Positions 9,603-18,253 of a stretch of DNA of 64,000 nucleotides are shown one piece after another. Numbering within the stretch: position 1 is the stretch's first letter; each line of letters begins with the position of its first letter. The position numbers and the translations under genes are program-made. Location of the stretch: positions 372,001 through 436,000 of the forward strand of contig JADJGA010000003.1 in NCBI GenBank assembly GCA_016708265.1. Reading direction: 5' to 3'. The stretch is from Saprospiraceae bacterium (GTDB lineage Bacteria > Bacteroidota > Bacteroidia > Chitinophagales > Saprospiraceae). Below the pieces are notes generated by a model that saw only the letters and a list, made by a program, of their open reading frames with translations, had not been told where the DNA came from and searched no databases.

Positions 9603-10322
9603 TTATTTTTTAATTCGTTCGTAGTCTTCTTTTTTTAGTTTAAATATGTCTTTCACAGTTCCAATTTGAAATCCTGCTACCTTTCCTGCTACCTTTTTGT
9701 TTATCATATTTTCTACAATAGTTCTGAAAGGTTCATGAAAACCATAAGGAACTACAGCAATTGAATTTACATCAAATATTAAATCAACTTTATCACTATT
9801 TTTTTCAAGAGCAGATTTTATTGATAAATATTCGGTATATTGGTATCCATTCATTTTTACAGACAAATACTCATCTTTGTTATACATATTTATGGAATCT
9901 CTTTTTGTGAGATAACCACGCTTATCATAAATTCCATTAAAATATTTAAGTCTTCCTTCGACTAACATTTTTTCATGTATCCTACCATCACATGCATATC
10001 GTAAGATTCCTGATTTAGGAATATCTACGATTAAATTAGAATAAAAATCGGTTACACATAGTGGACAACAACTATAATCATTCTCATGGGGCGAATCGAA
10101 TACTACATATACGAAACCAGTTGTTTTTTCTGGAATAATAATTTTTTCACCTTTCGTTGGTGTTTCAAATTCATCATCAATCTGAACTATTGGATATTCA
10201 TTATCATTTAAAACAGGTTTAAGACTACCTTCGACACTTTTTTTATTACTTTGAGAGAAACCACAAGATATAAAGGTTATTAAGTATAAGTTAAAGGCTA
10301 GTGTTTTTAATTTTATGTTCAT
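9603..10322 (-). CDS. Hypothetical secreted or lipoprotein
   Basis: 239 residues from ATG 10322 (MNIKLKTLAFNLYLITFISCGFSQ). The start is chosen because it gives a signal peptide with a lipobox-like ISCG; a longer reading would run into the upstream palindrome. The mature part has a CCPLC motif (about residues 85-89) and no domain that I recognise. It lies between two attC-like palindromes in the same orientation as all other genes of the array. Confidence 0.6.
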   Translation of the reverse strand: MNIKLKTLAFNLYLITFISCGFSQSNKKSVEGSLKPVLNDNEYPIVQIDDEFETPTKGEKIIIPEKTTGFVYVVFDSPHENDYSCCPLCVTDFYSNLIVDIPKSGILRYACDGRIHEKMLVEGRLKYFNGIYDKRGYLTKRDSINMYNKDEYLSVKMNGYQYTEYLSIKSALEKNSDKVDLIFDVNSIAVVPYGFHEPFRTIVENMINKKVAGKVAGFQIGTVKDIFKLKKEDYERIKK

Positions 10323-10336
10323 ATTTATTTTTTTGT

Positions 10337-10468
10337 GACTAACGTTTAGGGGCTTGACGCAGGTGGCGATTGTCACCACAAATGTTGATGCGGAGAACCA
10401 AACTTTGATTAACCACAAATGTGTCTGCGGGGCACTGAACCGCCACTTTTGCCAAACCCGTGTTGAAC
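10337..10468 (-). repeat. attC-like palindrome F
   Basis: On the minus strand it opens with GTTCAAC (fits the RYYYAAC core) and closes with CGTTAGTC. Between them arms of GGGTTTGGC...GTGGCG type pair with CGCCAC...GCCCC. Part of it (GGTGGCGATT and CACAAATGTT) is shared with palindrome D at 14689-14787. It abuts the left end of the IS91-like element. Confidence 0.6.
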
Positions 10469-10472
10469 GAAA

Positions 10473-10496
10473 CCTCCGGTAGCCAAATACCGGAGG
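10473..10496. other. Perfect hairpin at IS91-like element left end
   Basis: Stem CCTCCGGTA / TACCGGAGG with a 6-base loop. There is no T-run after it, so it is less likely to be a terminator than a subterminal hairpin of the rolling-circle type element. Confidence 0.6.
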
Positions 10497-10624
10497 AATT
10501 CGTAATTTTGTGATATTAAATCACATACAAAACTATGCAAAAATGACAAAAAAAAACAAATTGAGCACTTAAGAGAGCAAAAATTCTTAACCTTGCCATC
10601 AAAGATGTTGAAGGCTTTACGGAG

Positions 10625-11493
10625 ATGATCCATAAATACCAACGCAGCTTGTCGGTTTTGGGAAGGAGCCAATCGACTATTGACAATTATTCACGACATT
10701 TAGCCTCTATCAGCCTTTATTTTAATGAACTACCTACCGTGTTGGACCCCGAACAGATACAGGAATATTTGTATATCAAACAAAAAGAGAGTAAAACTCC
10801 ATCCCAAACGTACTTTAAATTTAGTGTTTATAGTTTACGATTTCTTTTAAAGTCTGAGGGTTTGTCTTATGAATATCTAAAGTTGCCTGAGATAAAACAT
10901 GAGAAAAAACTTCCTGTAGTATTGAGCAAAGAAGAAGTATGGGCTATGCTTAAAAACACCAGATTACTCAAGCACAAAATCCTGATAGGGTTATTGTATG
11001 GATGTGGTTTACGATGTTTTGAGGTTCGCAATATACGAATAGCCGATATGGATTTTGATCGTAAACGACTTCATGTTGTACAAGGCAAAGGTAAAAAGAC
11101 CGGTATGTTCCCTTGTCCGAACATTTGATAAGAGGATTGAAGTCCTACCTTGAGGCTGAAAAGCCTGAACAATGGATCTTTAACGGCCAACCCATAGAGC
11201 GATCGGGGGGAGATTTTGACAGTCGTTACAGTCAAAAAGGAGTACAATGGGCTGTTAAGCAGTCAGCCAAAGCAGCAGGGATCATAAAAGAAGTACATGT
11301 ACATACCTTGAGGCATACTTTTGCTACGCATCTGTTGGAAGATGGTATGGATATTATGACGGTCAAAGAACTCCTGGGACACGAACGAATAGAAACCACT
11401 ATGGAGTATCTTCACGTGATGCGAAATCGTAAGAGAGACATTTTTAGTCCACTTGATACTTTATTTGCCCAATGCAGCCGGAATACGAAGTAG
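10625..11493 (+). pseudogene. Tyrosine recombinase of the IS91-like element, frameshifted
   Basis: About 289 residues if repaired. The N-terminal SAM-like domain (RSQSTIDNYSRHLASI) is followed by the catalytic domain: GLLYGCGLRCFEV (first Arg), HTLRHTFATHLLEDG (His-x-x-Arg), LLGHERIETTMEYLHV (His and the Tyr nucleophile). The frame breaks at 11098: AAAAAGACCGG should be AAAAAGGACCGG, giving KKDRYVPLSEHL. This is the XerD-like recombinase commonly found upstream of IS91-type transposases in Bacteroidota. I see no clear IntI-specific insertion, so I do not call it an integron integrase. Confidence 0.78.
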
Positions 11494-12581
11494 CCAGTGT
11501 TATAGGGCAATTGGGAGATGATATTCAAGAATTAAAACTTACGGTATGGCAGCACAAAACCCTGCGAGCCATTAGAGATTGCAGGACACAAGCATTAGGA
11601 GGACATATAGATGTGTGTACGGATTGTGGTACATTGCAAATCAGTTATAATTCATGTAGGAACAGACATTGTCCCAAATGTCAGGGGCATAAAAAAGAAG
11701 AATGGATTAATGCCAGAACCGGTGAACTGCTTCCTGTTCCTTATTTTCACGTGGTATTTACCATGCCCGATCTGTTAAATCCTTATGTGATGCATGACCC
11801 GAAAAAGATGTATGATTTGTTATTTGAATCAGCCTGGGATACCTTGCAGACTTTTGGCAGAAACAAGGGGTTGAAAATGGGTATGATCAGTATTTTACAT
11901 ACCTGGGGCCAGAATCTATCACTACACCCACACTTGCATTGTATTGTTCCGGGAGGTGGTATTGATGCACATGGACATTTTGATAAGATCAGGGCAGATG
12001 GTAAATTTCTGTTTTCAGTAAAAGCGATGAGTAAGGTTTTCAGAGCCAAATATGTGGCTATGTTGCGAAGAGGAAAAATTGCATCACAAGAGATCATCTC
12101 CCAATTATTTCAAAAGCCCTGGGTGGTCTATGCCAAGCGACCATTTGGTAATGTGCAATCGGTCATTGAATATTTAGGACGTTATACCCACAAAATAGCC
12201 ATTTCCAATCATCGGATCAAAAAGCTGGATTATCAGGGTGTTACTTTTACCTACAAGGATTATCGACAAAAAGGAACTACCAGGGAAATGACATTGACTG
12301 TAAGAGAATTTATACGTCGGTTTGCACAACATATTTTACCCAAAAGATTTGTTCGCATTCGTCATTATGGTTTTTTGAGCAGCACATGGAAACGGAGCAA
12401 ACTCAAAGCTTTGCAACAAGAGATGGGCGCAGCAGAAAATCCAAAACCACCTCAAGGCAAACTTCAAAGGTGTCCTTATTGTAAAGTAGGTAAACTTATC
12501 ACCATCCTGACATTTGACAGTAGGGGTCCACCAAAGGAATATCTTAGTGTTTTACGTTCTTCACTTTCCCTGAATATCTGA
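11472..12581 (+). CDS. IS91-family transposase (HUH/Y1 rolling-circle type)
   Basis: 369 residues. The N-terminal zinc motif is CTDCG...CRNRHCPKC (about residues 49-75). The HUH metal site is HPHLHCIVPGG (about 155-165). A candidate catalytic Tyr lies in VIEYLGRYTHKIAISNHR. A C-terminal CPYC knuckle follows. It overlaps the recombinase gene by 22 bp, suggesting coupled expression. It is the only gene pair on the plus strand within the array. Confidence 0.88.
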   Translation: MQPEYEVASVIGQLGDDIQELKLTVWQHKTLRAIRDCRTQALGGHIDVCTDCGTLQISYNSCRNRHCPKCQGHKKEEWINARTGELLPVPYFHVVFTMPDLLNPYVMHDPKKMYDLLFESAWDTLQTFGRNKGLKMGMISILHTWGQNLSLHPHLHCIVPGGGIDAHGHFDKIRADGKFLFSVKAMSKVFRAKYVAMLRRGKIASQEIISQLFQKPWVVYAKRPFGNVQSVIEYLGRYTHKIAISNHRIKKLDYQGVTFTYKDYRQKGTTREMTLTVREFIRRFAQHILPKRFVRIRHYGFLSSTWKRSKLKALQQEMGAAENPKPPQGKLQRCPYCKVGKLITILTFDSRGPPKEYLSVLRSSLSLNI

Positions 12582-12742
12582 TATTTGGGTAGGGGAAGTT
12601 ATATGATTATGGCAACAAAAATCGATCTAAAACGAATAACCACTCCTGAAATAAAACATTTTTAAAACTAATTTTGCTACTCCTCTTAGAAAAAGAATAT
12701 CCCTACAGGTCGAAAAATCCATAGCTTTTAAGCCCCGGTTAC

Positions 12743-12800
12743 GTTCAACACTGGCTTCATAGTACGTCCTGCGGACGCTACGAAGCCTTAGATGTTAGCG
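12743..12800 (-). repeat. attC-like palindrome E
   Basis: 58 bp. On the minus strand CGCTAAC...GGCTTCGTAG pairs with CTATGAAGCC...GTTGAAC (GTTRRRY core), around an inner hairpin (GTCCGCAGGAC). The stop codon of the preceding gene (TAA, 12795-12797) lies inside the CGCTAAC core, as is often seen in integron cassettes. Confidence 0.65.
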
Positions 12801-13295
12801 GTAGGTTTTCGTGTCATTCGGATTGTTAATTTTATAAATTCTGTCCACTTCTTTTTTGTCAATACTTTGCACTGCTTTAGATAATTTGTCCTTGTCAGTA
12901 TTGTCTGGAAAATGAATTGTAACAATATCTAAATTTCCTCTTTTCTCTTGTGTGATGTAATAATCGTCAATGTCAAACTGCTCGGTTAAAATGTCGTCAA
13001 ATGTGTCAAACAATTCATAGTCCTCAATTCTTAAACGTGGTTCATCTTTGTCTGTGTAGAAAAGGGTCACGTGAGGAATTGCATACTTGACTTTTAGGTC
13101 AGGGAAAGTCAGTTTATATAAAGTGTCGTTGTCATTTTCATAAATCAAGTCTAGGTCAGAAAGCTGATACAATGTTTTGTCAAAATCATCTTCATCGTCA
13201 AATTGCAAAGACATACTGTCACGAATGTCAAAGTAAAATCCTTGTCCATGGTGGTCAGTCAAATAGTCAATTATTAGTCTTTGTTTGTCTGTCAT
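12795..13295 (-). CDS. Hypothetical acidic protein
   Basis: 166 residues from ATG 13295 (MTDKQRLIIDYLTDHHG). The longer reading would include the GTTAG core upstream, so it is rejected. It is rich in Asp (LQFDDEDDFDKTL, FDDILTEQFDIDDYY), without a signal peptide or a recognised domain. The stop overlaps palindrome E. The gene follows directly after a leader repeat (13306-13697), in the position of a first cassette. Confidence 0.6.
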   Translation of the reverse strand: MTDKQRLIIDYLTDHHGQGFYFDIRDSMSLQFDDEDDFDKTLYQLSDLDLIYENDNDTLYKLTFPDLKVKYAIPHVTLFYTDKDEPRLRIEDYELFDTFDDILTEQFDIDDYYITQEKRGNLDIVTIHFPDNTDKDKLSKAVQSIDKKEVDRIYKINNPNDTKTYR

Positions 13296-13305
13296 AAACT
13301 TACCG

Positions 13306-13697
13306 CTAACGTCTAAATACACGCAATATCATTTATTAAAATATTTAATTAATTAATAATGACTATAAAAAAAGATACATAAATATATATTGTCCACATG
13401 AGAATCCTTTTTTCATTTGCCCTACTTATTGCCCTTAGCTCTGTTGTGGGTCCTCCACAGCAACTGACAGTTTATTAATTATATCTAATAGCAAATTTAA
13501 TCATTATTTCTAAAAATGCTATACTTTCTTTGATGACGGTCTTTTTTGGCGTAGCTGCCTTTTATTTACTAAGCTAGTTCGCACAGCTGCCTTCTAACTT
13601 TCTCGCTAAAGCGGGACAAGCTCTAAAGGAGGTGCACCAGCCCAAATATTTCCCTAAAAGCGTTGCACCCCTTCAGGGGATCAAGGGGCAGCAGTGC
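13306..13697 (-). repeat. Leader repeat, copy 1 (~392 bp), with candidate promoter
   Basis: It is nearly identical to 19356-19750 over the first 200 bp and then more diverged. Both copies end, on the minus strand, in GCGTGTATTTAGA followed by GTTAG, and both sit just upstream of a minus-strand gene. A minus-strand TAAATTTG (13492-13499), matching the Bacteroidota -7 element TAnnTTTG, is conserved in both. No gene is seen. Confidence 0.75.
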
Positions 13698-13823
13698 CGA
13701 CTACGATGCTGCCTTTTTTTGCACAGCTGCCTTCTGACTTTCCTGCTGAAGCGGGACAGGCTCTAAAGGAAGAACCGCAAGCCACATTATTTATATGGTT
13801 TGTTCAGTGTAGCTAATTGTTTT
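13698..13823. repeat. Degenerate internal duplication next to leader repeat
   Basis: A ~60-bp unit (GCACAGCTGCCTTCT, GCGGGACAGGCTCTAAAGGA) at about 13727-13785 repeats, with changes, the unit at about 13587-13640 inside the leader. No coding potential is seen, and there is no typical attC palindrome after the peptidase gene that ends at 13824. Confidence 0.55.
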
Positions 13824-14666
13824 TCATTTAGTTGTTTTAAAAGTATCATTTTTCTCTACAAATTGCCTAAAATCTAACAGAAGTTTATCATATTCTATCC
13901 CATAAATCTGTTTGAAAATTTTATCATGGTCATTAGATTTTATCAGACTTTTCATATAAGATAGAAATTTCGTCTTTCCATAATTTACAATTAAATAATC
14001 AACTATGCAGGCAAACTCAGAATACATAAAAGTAATCCGATACTGAACATTCAGTTTTACTTTATCTTCTCTATTGGTTTTAAAATCAAAAGGAGGTAAA
14101 AAATTACCTTGTGCTATAGAATGATAAGTCTCATCTTTACCCGGATAAAATGAAGTCCCCATTTGATTTGCGCTATACACAGCAATTCCTTCTATCAACC
14201 ATTTTGGATAACTTAACTCAGCAAATATACCTTTATGTTGAAAAATCAAAACATGCGAAAGCTCATGTCTGACATATATTTCTAAAGAGATTTTTCCTTG
14301 CTGGTCTTCTTTTAGTGCCCAGGGAGATATTATTAATCTACCACTTGGATAAGCTGAAAATCTGGCTTTAGAAAATGAACGTTTAATGAAACTCAGGCTA
14401 TCTCTAAAAATAAATATTTCAGGTTTTTGTATAAACTTTAAATCATGGAAATTCTCTATGGCAGGAATTAAAGTATCAATTCTCGTAAAATCATTATAGT
14501 CGGCACCCTTTTGAACATAAATGATAGTATTTGTTAATTCGTGCTTAGTAAAACCTATTATTATCGGTGAATACGTGAAAAGTTTGCTGAATAAGATCAA
14601 ATAACAAACAAATCCAAATATTATGATTATAATCGCAATTAATATCTTTTTCATTTTGCTTATCAT
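13824..14666 (-). CDS. Membrane-anchored HExxH peptidase (gluzincin, peptidase-MA-like)
   Basis: 280 residues from ATG 14666. A transmembrane anchor at about residues 5-25 (ILIAIIIIIFGFVCYLILF) is followed by an extracytoplasmic domain. The zinc motif is RHELSHVLIFQH (about residue 150), with the third-ligand region WLIEGIAVYSAN about 25 residues later, the gluzincin arrangement seen in peptidase-MA-like families. The substrate is unknown. A second HExxH protein is encoded at 18254-19309 in the same array, with little sequence similarity outside the motifs. Confidence 0.72.
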   Translation of the reverse strand: MISKMKKILIAIIIIIFGFVCYLILFSKLFTYSPIIIGFTKHELTNTIIYVQKGADYNDFTRIDTLIPAIENFHDLKFIQKPEIFIFRDSLSFIKRSFSKARFSAYPSGRLIISPWALKEDQQGKISLEIYVRHELSHVLIFQHKGIFAELSYPKWLIEGIAVYSANQMGTSFYPGKDETYHSIAQGNFLPPFDFKTNREDKVKLNVQYRITFMYSEFACIVDYLIVNYGKTKFLSYMKSLIKSNDHDKIFKQIYGIEYDKLLLDFRQFVEKNDTFKTTK

Positions 14667-14688
14667 TGTTGAAATGCGTTTGTACAAT

Positions 14689-14787
14689 AGGCTACACCGG
14701 TTTCGGACTTGGAGAAGGTGGCGATTTTCACTACAAATGTTTCTACGAAGCCCATAACTGCCACTTTAGCCAAACCCAAATTATAGC
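14689..14787 (-). repeat. attC-like palindrome D
   Basis: On the minus strand GCTATAATTTGGGTTTGGC...GTGGCA pairs with CGCCACC...CCGAAACCGGTGTAGCC. The inner GGTGGCGATT and CACAAATGTT-like words are shared with palindrome F. It lies downstream of the DUF2200 gene and upstream of the peptidase gene. Its outer cores are degenerate. Confidence 0.55.
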
Positions 14788-14823
14788 TTGTGTTTCTTCC
14801 TGTCGTGTTGTTCTTCATTCGCT

Positions 14824-15189
14824 TTATGGTGTTCTTAAAATTTTCTCCATCCTTTTTCCATTCGCCAATTCGTCCACTAATTTATCAAGATACCTTACTT
14901 GTTTTGTTAAAAGATTTTCGATTTCTTCAATTCGATACCCGCAAATTACTCCTTTGATCAGGCTGGCGTTTTTGTTCAATTCCGCTTTATTAAAAAATGT
15001 TTCAAAAGTGACATTCTCATCAATTAGCTCTTGTATTGATTTGTCATCAAAACCTGTCAGCCACTCGATGACTTGATGTAACTCTTCTTTTGTCCTTCCT
15101 TTTTTTTCAACTTTTTTAACATAAAGCGGATAGACAGTAGCAAATGTCATTTTTGCCATTCGCTCATTATGTTCAGGCGTTATTTCCAT
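14824..15189 (-). CDS. DUF2200 family protein
   Basis: 121 residues, full length for the family, with its strongly conserved core (MTFATVYPLYVKKVEKKGR, TKEELHQVIEWLTGF, VICGYRIEEIENLLTKQVRYLDKLVDELANGK). No function is established for DUF2200. It is scattered among bacteria, which fits a mobile cassette. It is flanked by attC-like palindromes C and D. Confidence 0.88.
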   Translation of the reverse strand: MEITPEHNERMAKMTFATVYPLYVKKVEKKGRTKEELHQVIEWLTGFDDKSIQELIDENVTFETFFNKAELNKNASLIKGVICGYRIEEIENLLTKQVRYLDKLVDELANGKRMEKILRTP

Positions 15190-15224
15190 TTTTGTAGTCG
15201 TCAGTTTTATTAATTTTTGAATTC

Positions 15225-15357
15225 ATTACGGATACGTATATGAGTAGTGGCGGACTTCGGGATTGTATCCTGTCAAGTTACCCACAAAAGTAAATGCTGG
15301 GCAGAACCCTTGAATACGCTACAGAGCCCGCCATTTCTTATATACGATTTTAGCAGC
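15225..15357 (-). repeat. attC-like palindrome C
   Basis: 133 bp between katG and the DUF2200 gene. On the minus strand CGTATATAAGAAATGGCGGGCT pairs with its near-complement AGTCCGCCACTACTCATATACG. The outer cores are degenerate (GCTAAAA and CCGTAAT). Confidence 0.6.
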
Positions 15358-15362
15358 TGGGT

Positions 15363-17541
15363 TTATTTCTTTATATCAAATCGGTCTGCATCCATTACTT
15401 TAACCCAAGCCTTTACAAAATCTTTAACAAATTTTTCTTTGTTATCATCTTGTGCGTAAACTTCTGCATAAGCACGTAATATTGAATTTGAGCCAAAGAC
15501 CAAATCAACTCTTGTTGCTGTCCATTTAACTTTTCCGGTTTTTCTTTCTCTAATATTGAACAGGTTGTCAGAAACGGGTTCCCATACAAAACTCATATCA
15601 GTAAGATTTACAAAAAAGTCGTTGCTTAAAACTCCTTCTTTTTCGGTAAAAACACCATGTTTAGTTCCTCCATGATTTGTTCCTAAAACACGCATTCCAC
15701 CAATCAAAACAGTCATTTCAGGAGCAGTAAGACCCATCAATTGAGTTCTGTCAAGAAGCATTTCTTCTGGTTTTACGGCATATTCTTTTTTCTGCCAATT
15801 TCTGTAACCGTCATGAATTGGTTCAAGCACTTCGAAAGATTCATTGTCTGTCATTTCATACGTTGCATCACCTCGTCCGGCAACAAAAGGAACTTTAATT
15901 TTGAAACCTGCTTTTTCTATAGCTTTTTCAATTGCGGCACTACCTCCTAAAACTATCAAATCGGCAATGCTTACTTTTTTGCTCAATCCTGTCTGAATTC
16001 CGGTAAGTTTATTCAAAACTTTTTCAAGTCTTTGTGGTTCATTGCCTTCCCAATCCTTTTGAGGGGCAAGGCGTATTCTTGCACCATTAGCTCCACCTCT
16101 GTAATCGGAACATCTGAAAGTTCTTGCGCTGTCCCAAGCAGTATTAATAAGCTCTGTTTGAGTTAAACCGCAATTGAGAAGTTTACTTTTTAAATCTTCA
16201 ATTTCTGATTCTGAAAGTGTGTAATCAACTGAAGGTATCGGGTCTTGCCAAATTAAATCTTCTTTTGGTACATCAGAACCAATATAACGACTTTTAGGGC
16301 CTAAATCACGATGCGTGAGCTTGAACCATGCTCTTGCAAAAACATCAGCGAAATATTTAGGGTCTTTATAAAAATGCTCAGCTATTTTCCGGTACTCAGG
16401 GTCAATTTTCAAAGCCATATCAGCATCGGTCATCATTGGATTTCTGCGAACTTCGGGAACATGTGCATCAAATGGTTTGTCTTCCTCTTTAATATTGATT
16501 GGCTCCCATTGCTGTGCTCCGGCAGGACTTTTTCTTATTTCCCATTCGTAGGTAAAAAGCAAATAAAAATACGTGTTGTTCCACTTGTTTGGGTGTGTTG
16601 TCCATGCACCTTCCAAGCCGCTACTTACAGTATGTTCGGCATTCCCTTTCCCTTTTGGATTTTTCCAACCAAAACCTTGTTCTTCAATGTCAGCAGCTTC
16701 GGGGTTAGGTCCTAAAACAGAAGCATCACCGTTTCCATGTGCTTTTCCTACAGTATGCCCTCCGGCTGTTAGAGCAACTGTTTCTTCATCATTCATAGCC
16801 ATACGCTTGAATGTTACCCGCATAGCCTGAGCTGTTTTTAATGGGTCTGGTTTACCGTCAACACCTTCAGGATTCACATAGATTAATCCCATTTGAACAG
16901 CAGCCAGTGGATTTTCAAGTGTCTCTTCATCTGATTTGTCGGAATATCTATCTTTTCCTAACCATTCTTTCTCAGCACCCCAATAAATATCTTTTTCAGG
17001 ATGCCAAATATCTTCACGACCACCACCAAAGCCAAATGTTTTAAATCCCATTGATTCATAAGCCATATTACCTGCAAGTATCATCAAATCTGCCCACGAA
17101 ATTTTATTGCCGTATTTTTTGTTTTATAGGCCATAAGAGACGTCGAGCCTTATCAAGATTAACATTATCTGGCCAACTGTTGAGCGGGGAAAAACGCTGG
17201 TTTCCAGTATTGCTCCCTCCCCGTCCATCAGCAGTACGGTATGTACCTGCACTATGCCAAGCCATTCTGATCATTAAACCTCCGTAGTGCCCCCAATCGG
17301 CAGGCCACCAATCCTGGCTATCGGTCATAAGTTTTTTGAGGTCGTTTTTCAAAGCTTCAAAATCCAGTTTCTTAAATTCTTCACGATAATTGAAGTCTTG
17401 ACCTAATGGATTCGTTTTAGTATCATGCTGGTGCAAAATATCTAAATTAAGTGCATTTGGCCACCAACTCATTACGGAACTATTGGTGTCCGTATTTGCC
17501 CCGTGCATAACCGGGCATTTACCTTTTTTTGTGTTGTCCAT
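15363..17541 (-). CDS. katG: Catalase-peroxidase KatG, frameshifted
   Basis: Bifunctional heme catalase/peroxidase that detoxifies H2O2. The repaired protein is about 725 residues, normal for KatG. The N-terminal part (from ATG 17541) has the distal-side motif MAWHSAGTYR. The C-terminal part has the proximal motif ALTAGGHTVGKAHG and the second, degenerate peroxidase domain. The frame breaks at a run of six T on the plus strand (17115-17120); five would give IKQKYGNKISWADLMILAGN across the joint. It is flanked by palindromes B and C, so it would be an unusually long cassette. An oxygen-defence gene fits an accessory cargo in an otherwise anaerobic gene set. Confidence 0.9.
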
Positions 17542-17602
17542 AATTTTATTTTTTAAAGTTTAAAATTTAAAGTTAATACTTTCTGAGACAGAAGTCAACC
17601 TT

Positions 17603-17672
17603 GCTGCTAACGTCCAAACACTGGCGACGGACGACCGATAGGGAGTCTGTTTGTCCAGTGCATTGTTATAGC
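17603..17672 (-). repeat. attC-like palindrome B
   Basis: 70 bp. On the minus strand GCTATAAC...GCACTGGAC pairs with GTCGCCAGTG...ACGTTAGCAGC. The centre shares ACGACCGATAGGGAGT (plus strand) with palindrome G. It lies between the gene at 17701 and katG. Confidence 0.65.
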
Positions 17673-17700
17673 GAGTTTTTATTTATTTGTTTGCTTGTCT

Positions 17701-18048
17701 TTATTTTTCTGCAAATTCATGTCCAAAACTATAGTCACAGTCACCTAATTCAGGTTCTCCAACTTTAAATCCTAATATTTCTGTTGCTATTCTTTTTATT
17801 TCTTCTTTCCATTCTTGCCATTCAGCTGGGTGCATGAAGGCATTAAAATGAAGTCCACTTGGTTCATGGTAACTACTTACATATTTTTCTCTATTATCTG
17901 TATTATAACTATACCAAAATCCTGCATCAAGCCCAAAACCACCTGACCCTAACCACCCGTCCATTTGAGAAAATATTAGAGGTAACTGATTTTGATAATT
18001 CTCTGGCAAGTAATACCAAATGTTTAAGTCTATTTCGAAATGCTCCAT
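17701..18048 (-). CDS. Hypothetical protein
   Basis: 115 residues from ATG 18048 (MEHFEIDLNIWYYLPENYQ). Rich in aromatic residues (GGFGLDAGFWYSYN, HFNAFMHPAEWQEWKEEI). No signal peptide and no family recognised. It lies between palindromes A and B and is likely a cassette gene. Confidence 0.6.
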   Translation of the reverse strand: MEHFEIDLNIWYYLPENYQNQLPLIFSQMDGWLGSGGFGLDAGFWYSYNTDNREKYVSSYHEPSGLHFNAFMHPAEWQEWKEEIKRIATEILGFKVGEPELGDCDYSFGHEFAEK

Positions 18049-18110
18049 AATGAATTTTAGAATGAAAAATATTTCCCAGATTGACCTGTTCTGTTTATTT
18101 GTTCTAATTT

Positions 18111-18242
18111 GCTATAACGGTTGACAATATGCGTAGGCCGGGATTTCGAAGTTCCAACTTGTCAAACCGTTGCTAATTTGAGTAAATGTACAAAAGATCA
18201 AATTACCCACACCCCCCGGCTTACGTATATTGTGTGTTAGGC
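18111..18242 (-). repeat. attC-like palindrome A (best match)
   Basis: 132 bp downstream of the gene at 18254. On the minus strand it opens with GCCTAAC, a perfect RYYYAAC core, and closes with GTTATAGC. Between them ACAATATACGTAAGCCGGG pairs almost perfectly with CCCGGCCTACGCATATTGT. Length, cores and arms are those of an attC site. Confidence 0.7.
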
Positions 18243-18253
18243 AAAGTAGTTAT

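Larger units (their letters stand above)
10469..12742 (+). mobile_element. IS91-like element with accessory tyrosine recombinase
   Basis: The element carries a recombinase gene and a Y1/HUH transposase gene overlapping by 22 bp. The ends are inferred. The left end is next to GTTGAAC (10462-10468) and holds a perfect 9-bp hairpin (10473-10496), as expected for an IS91-type terminus. The right end is next to GTTCAAC (12743-12749), which contains the GTTC/GAAC tetranucleotide that IS91-family elements are known to target. Both flanking heptamers are outer cores of attC-like palindromes. No target duplication is expected for this family. Confidence 0.65.

Noticed and set aside
10625..11493. Tyrosine recombinase as the integron integrase of the cassette array
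   Set aside because: It overlaps and travels with an IS91-type transposase, lies on the opposite strand inside the array, and shows no clear IntI-specific extra helix. It is the usual IS91 accessory recombinase.
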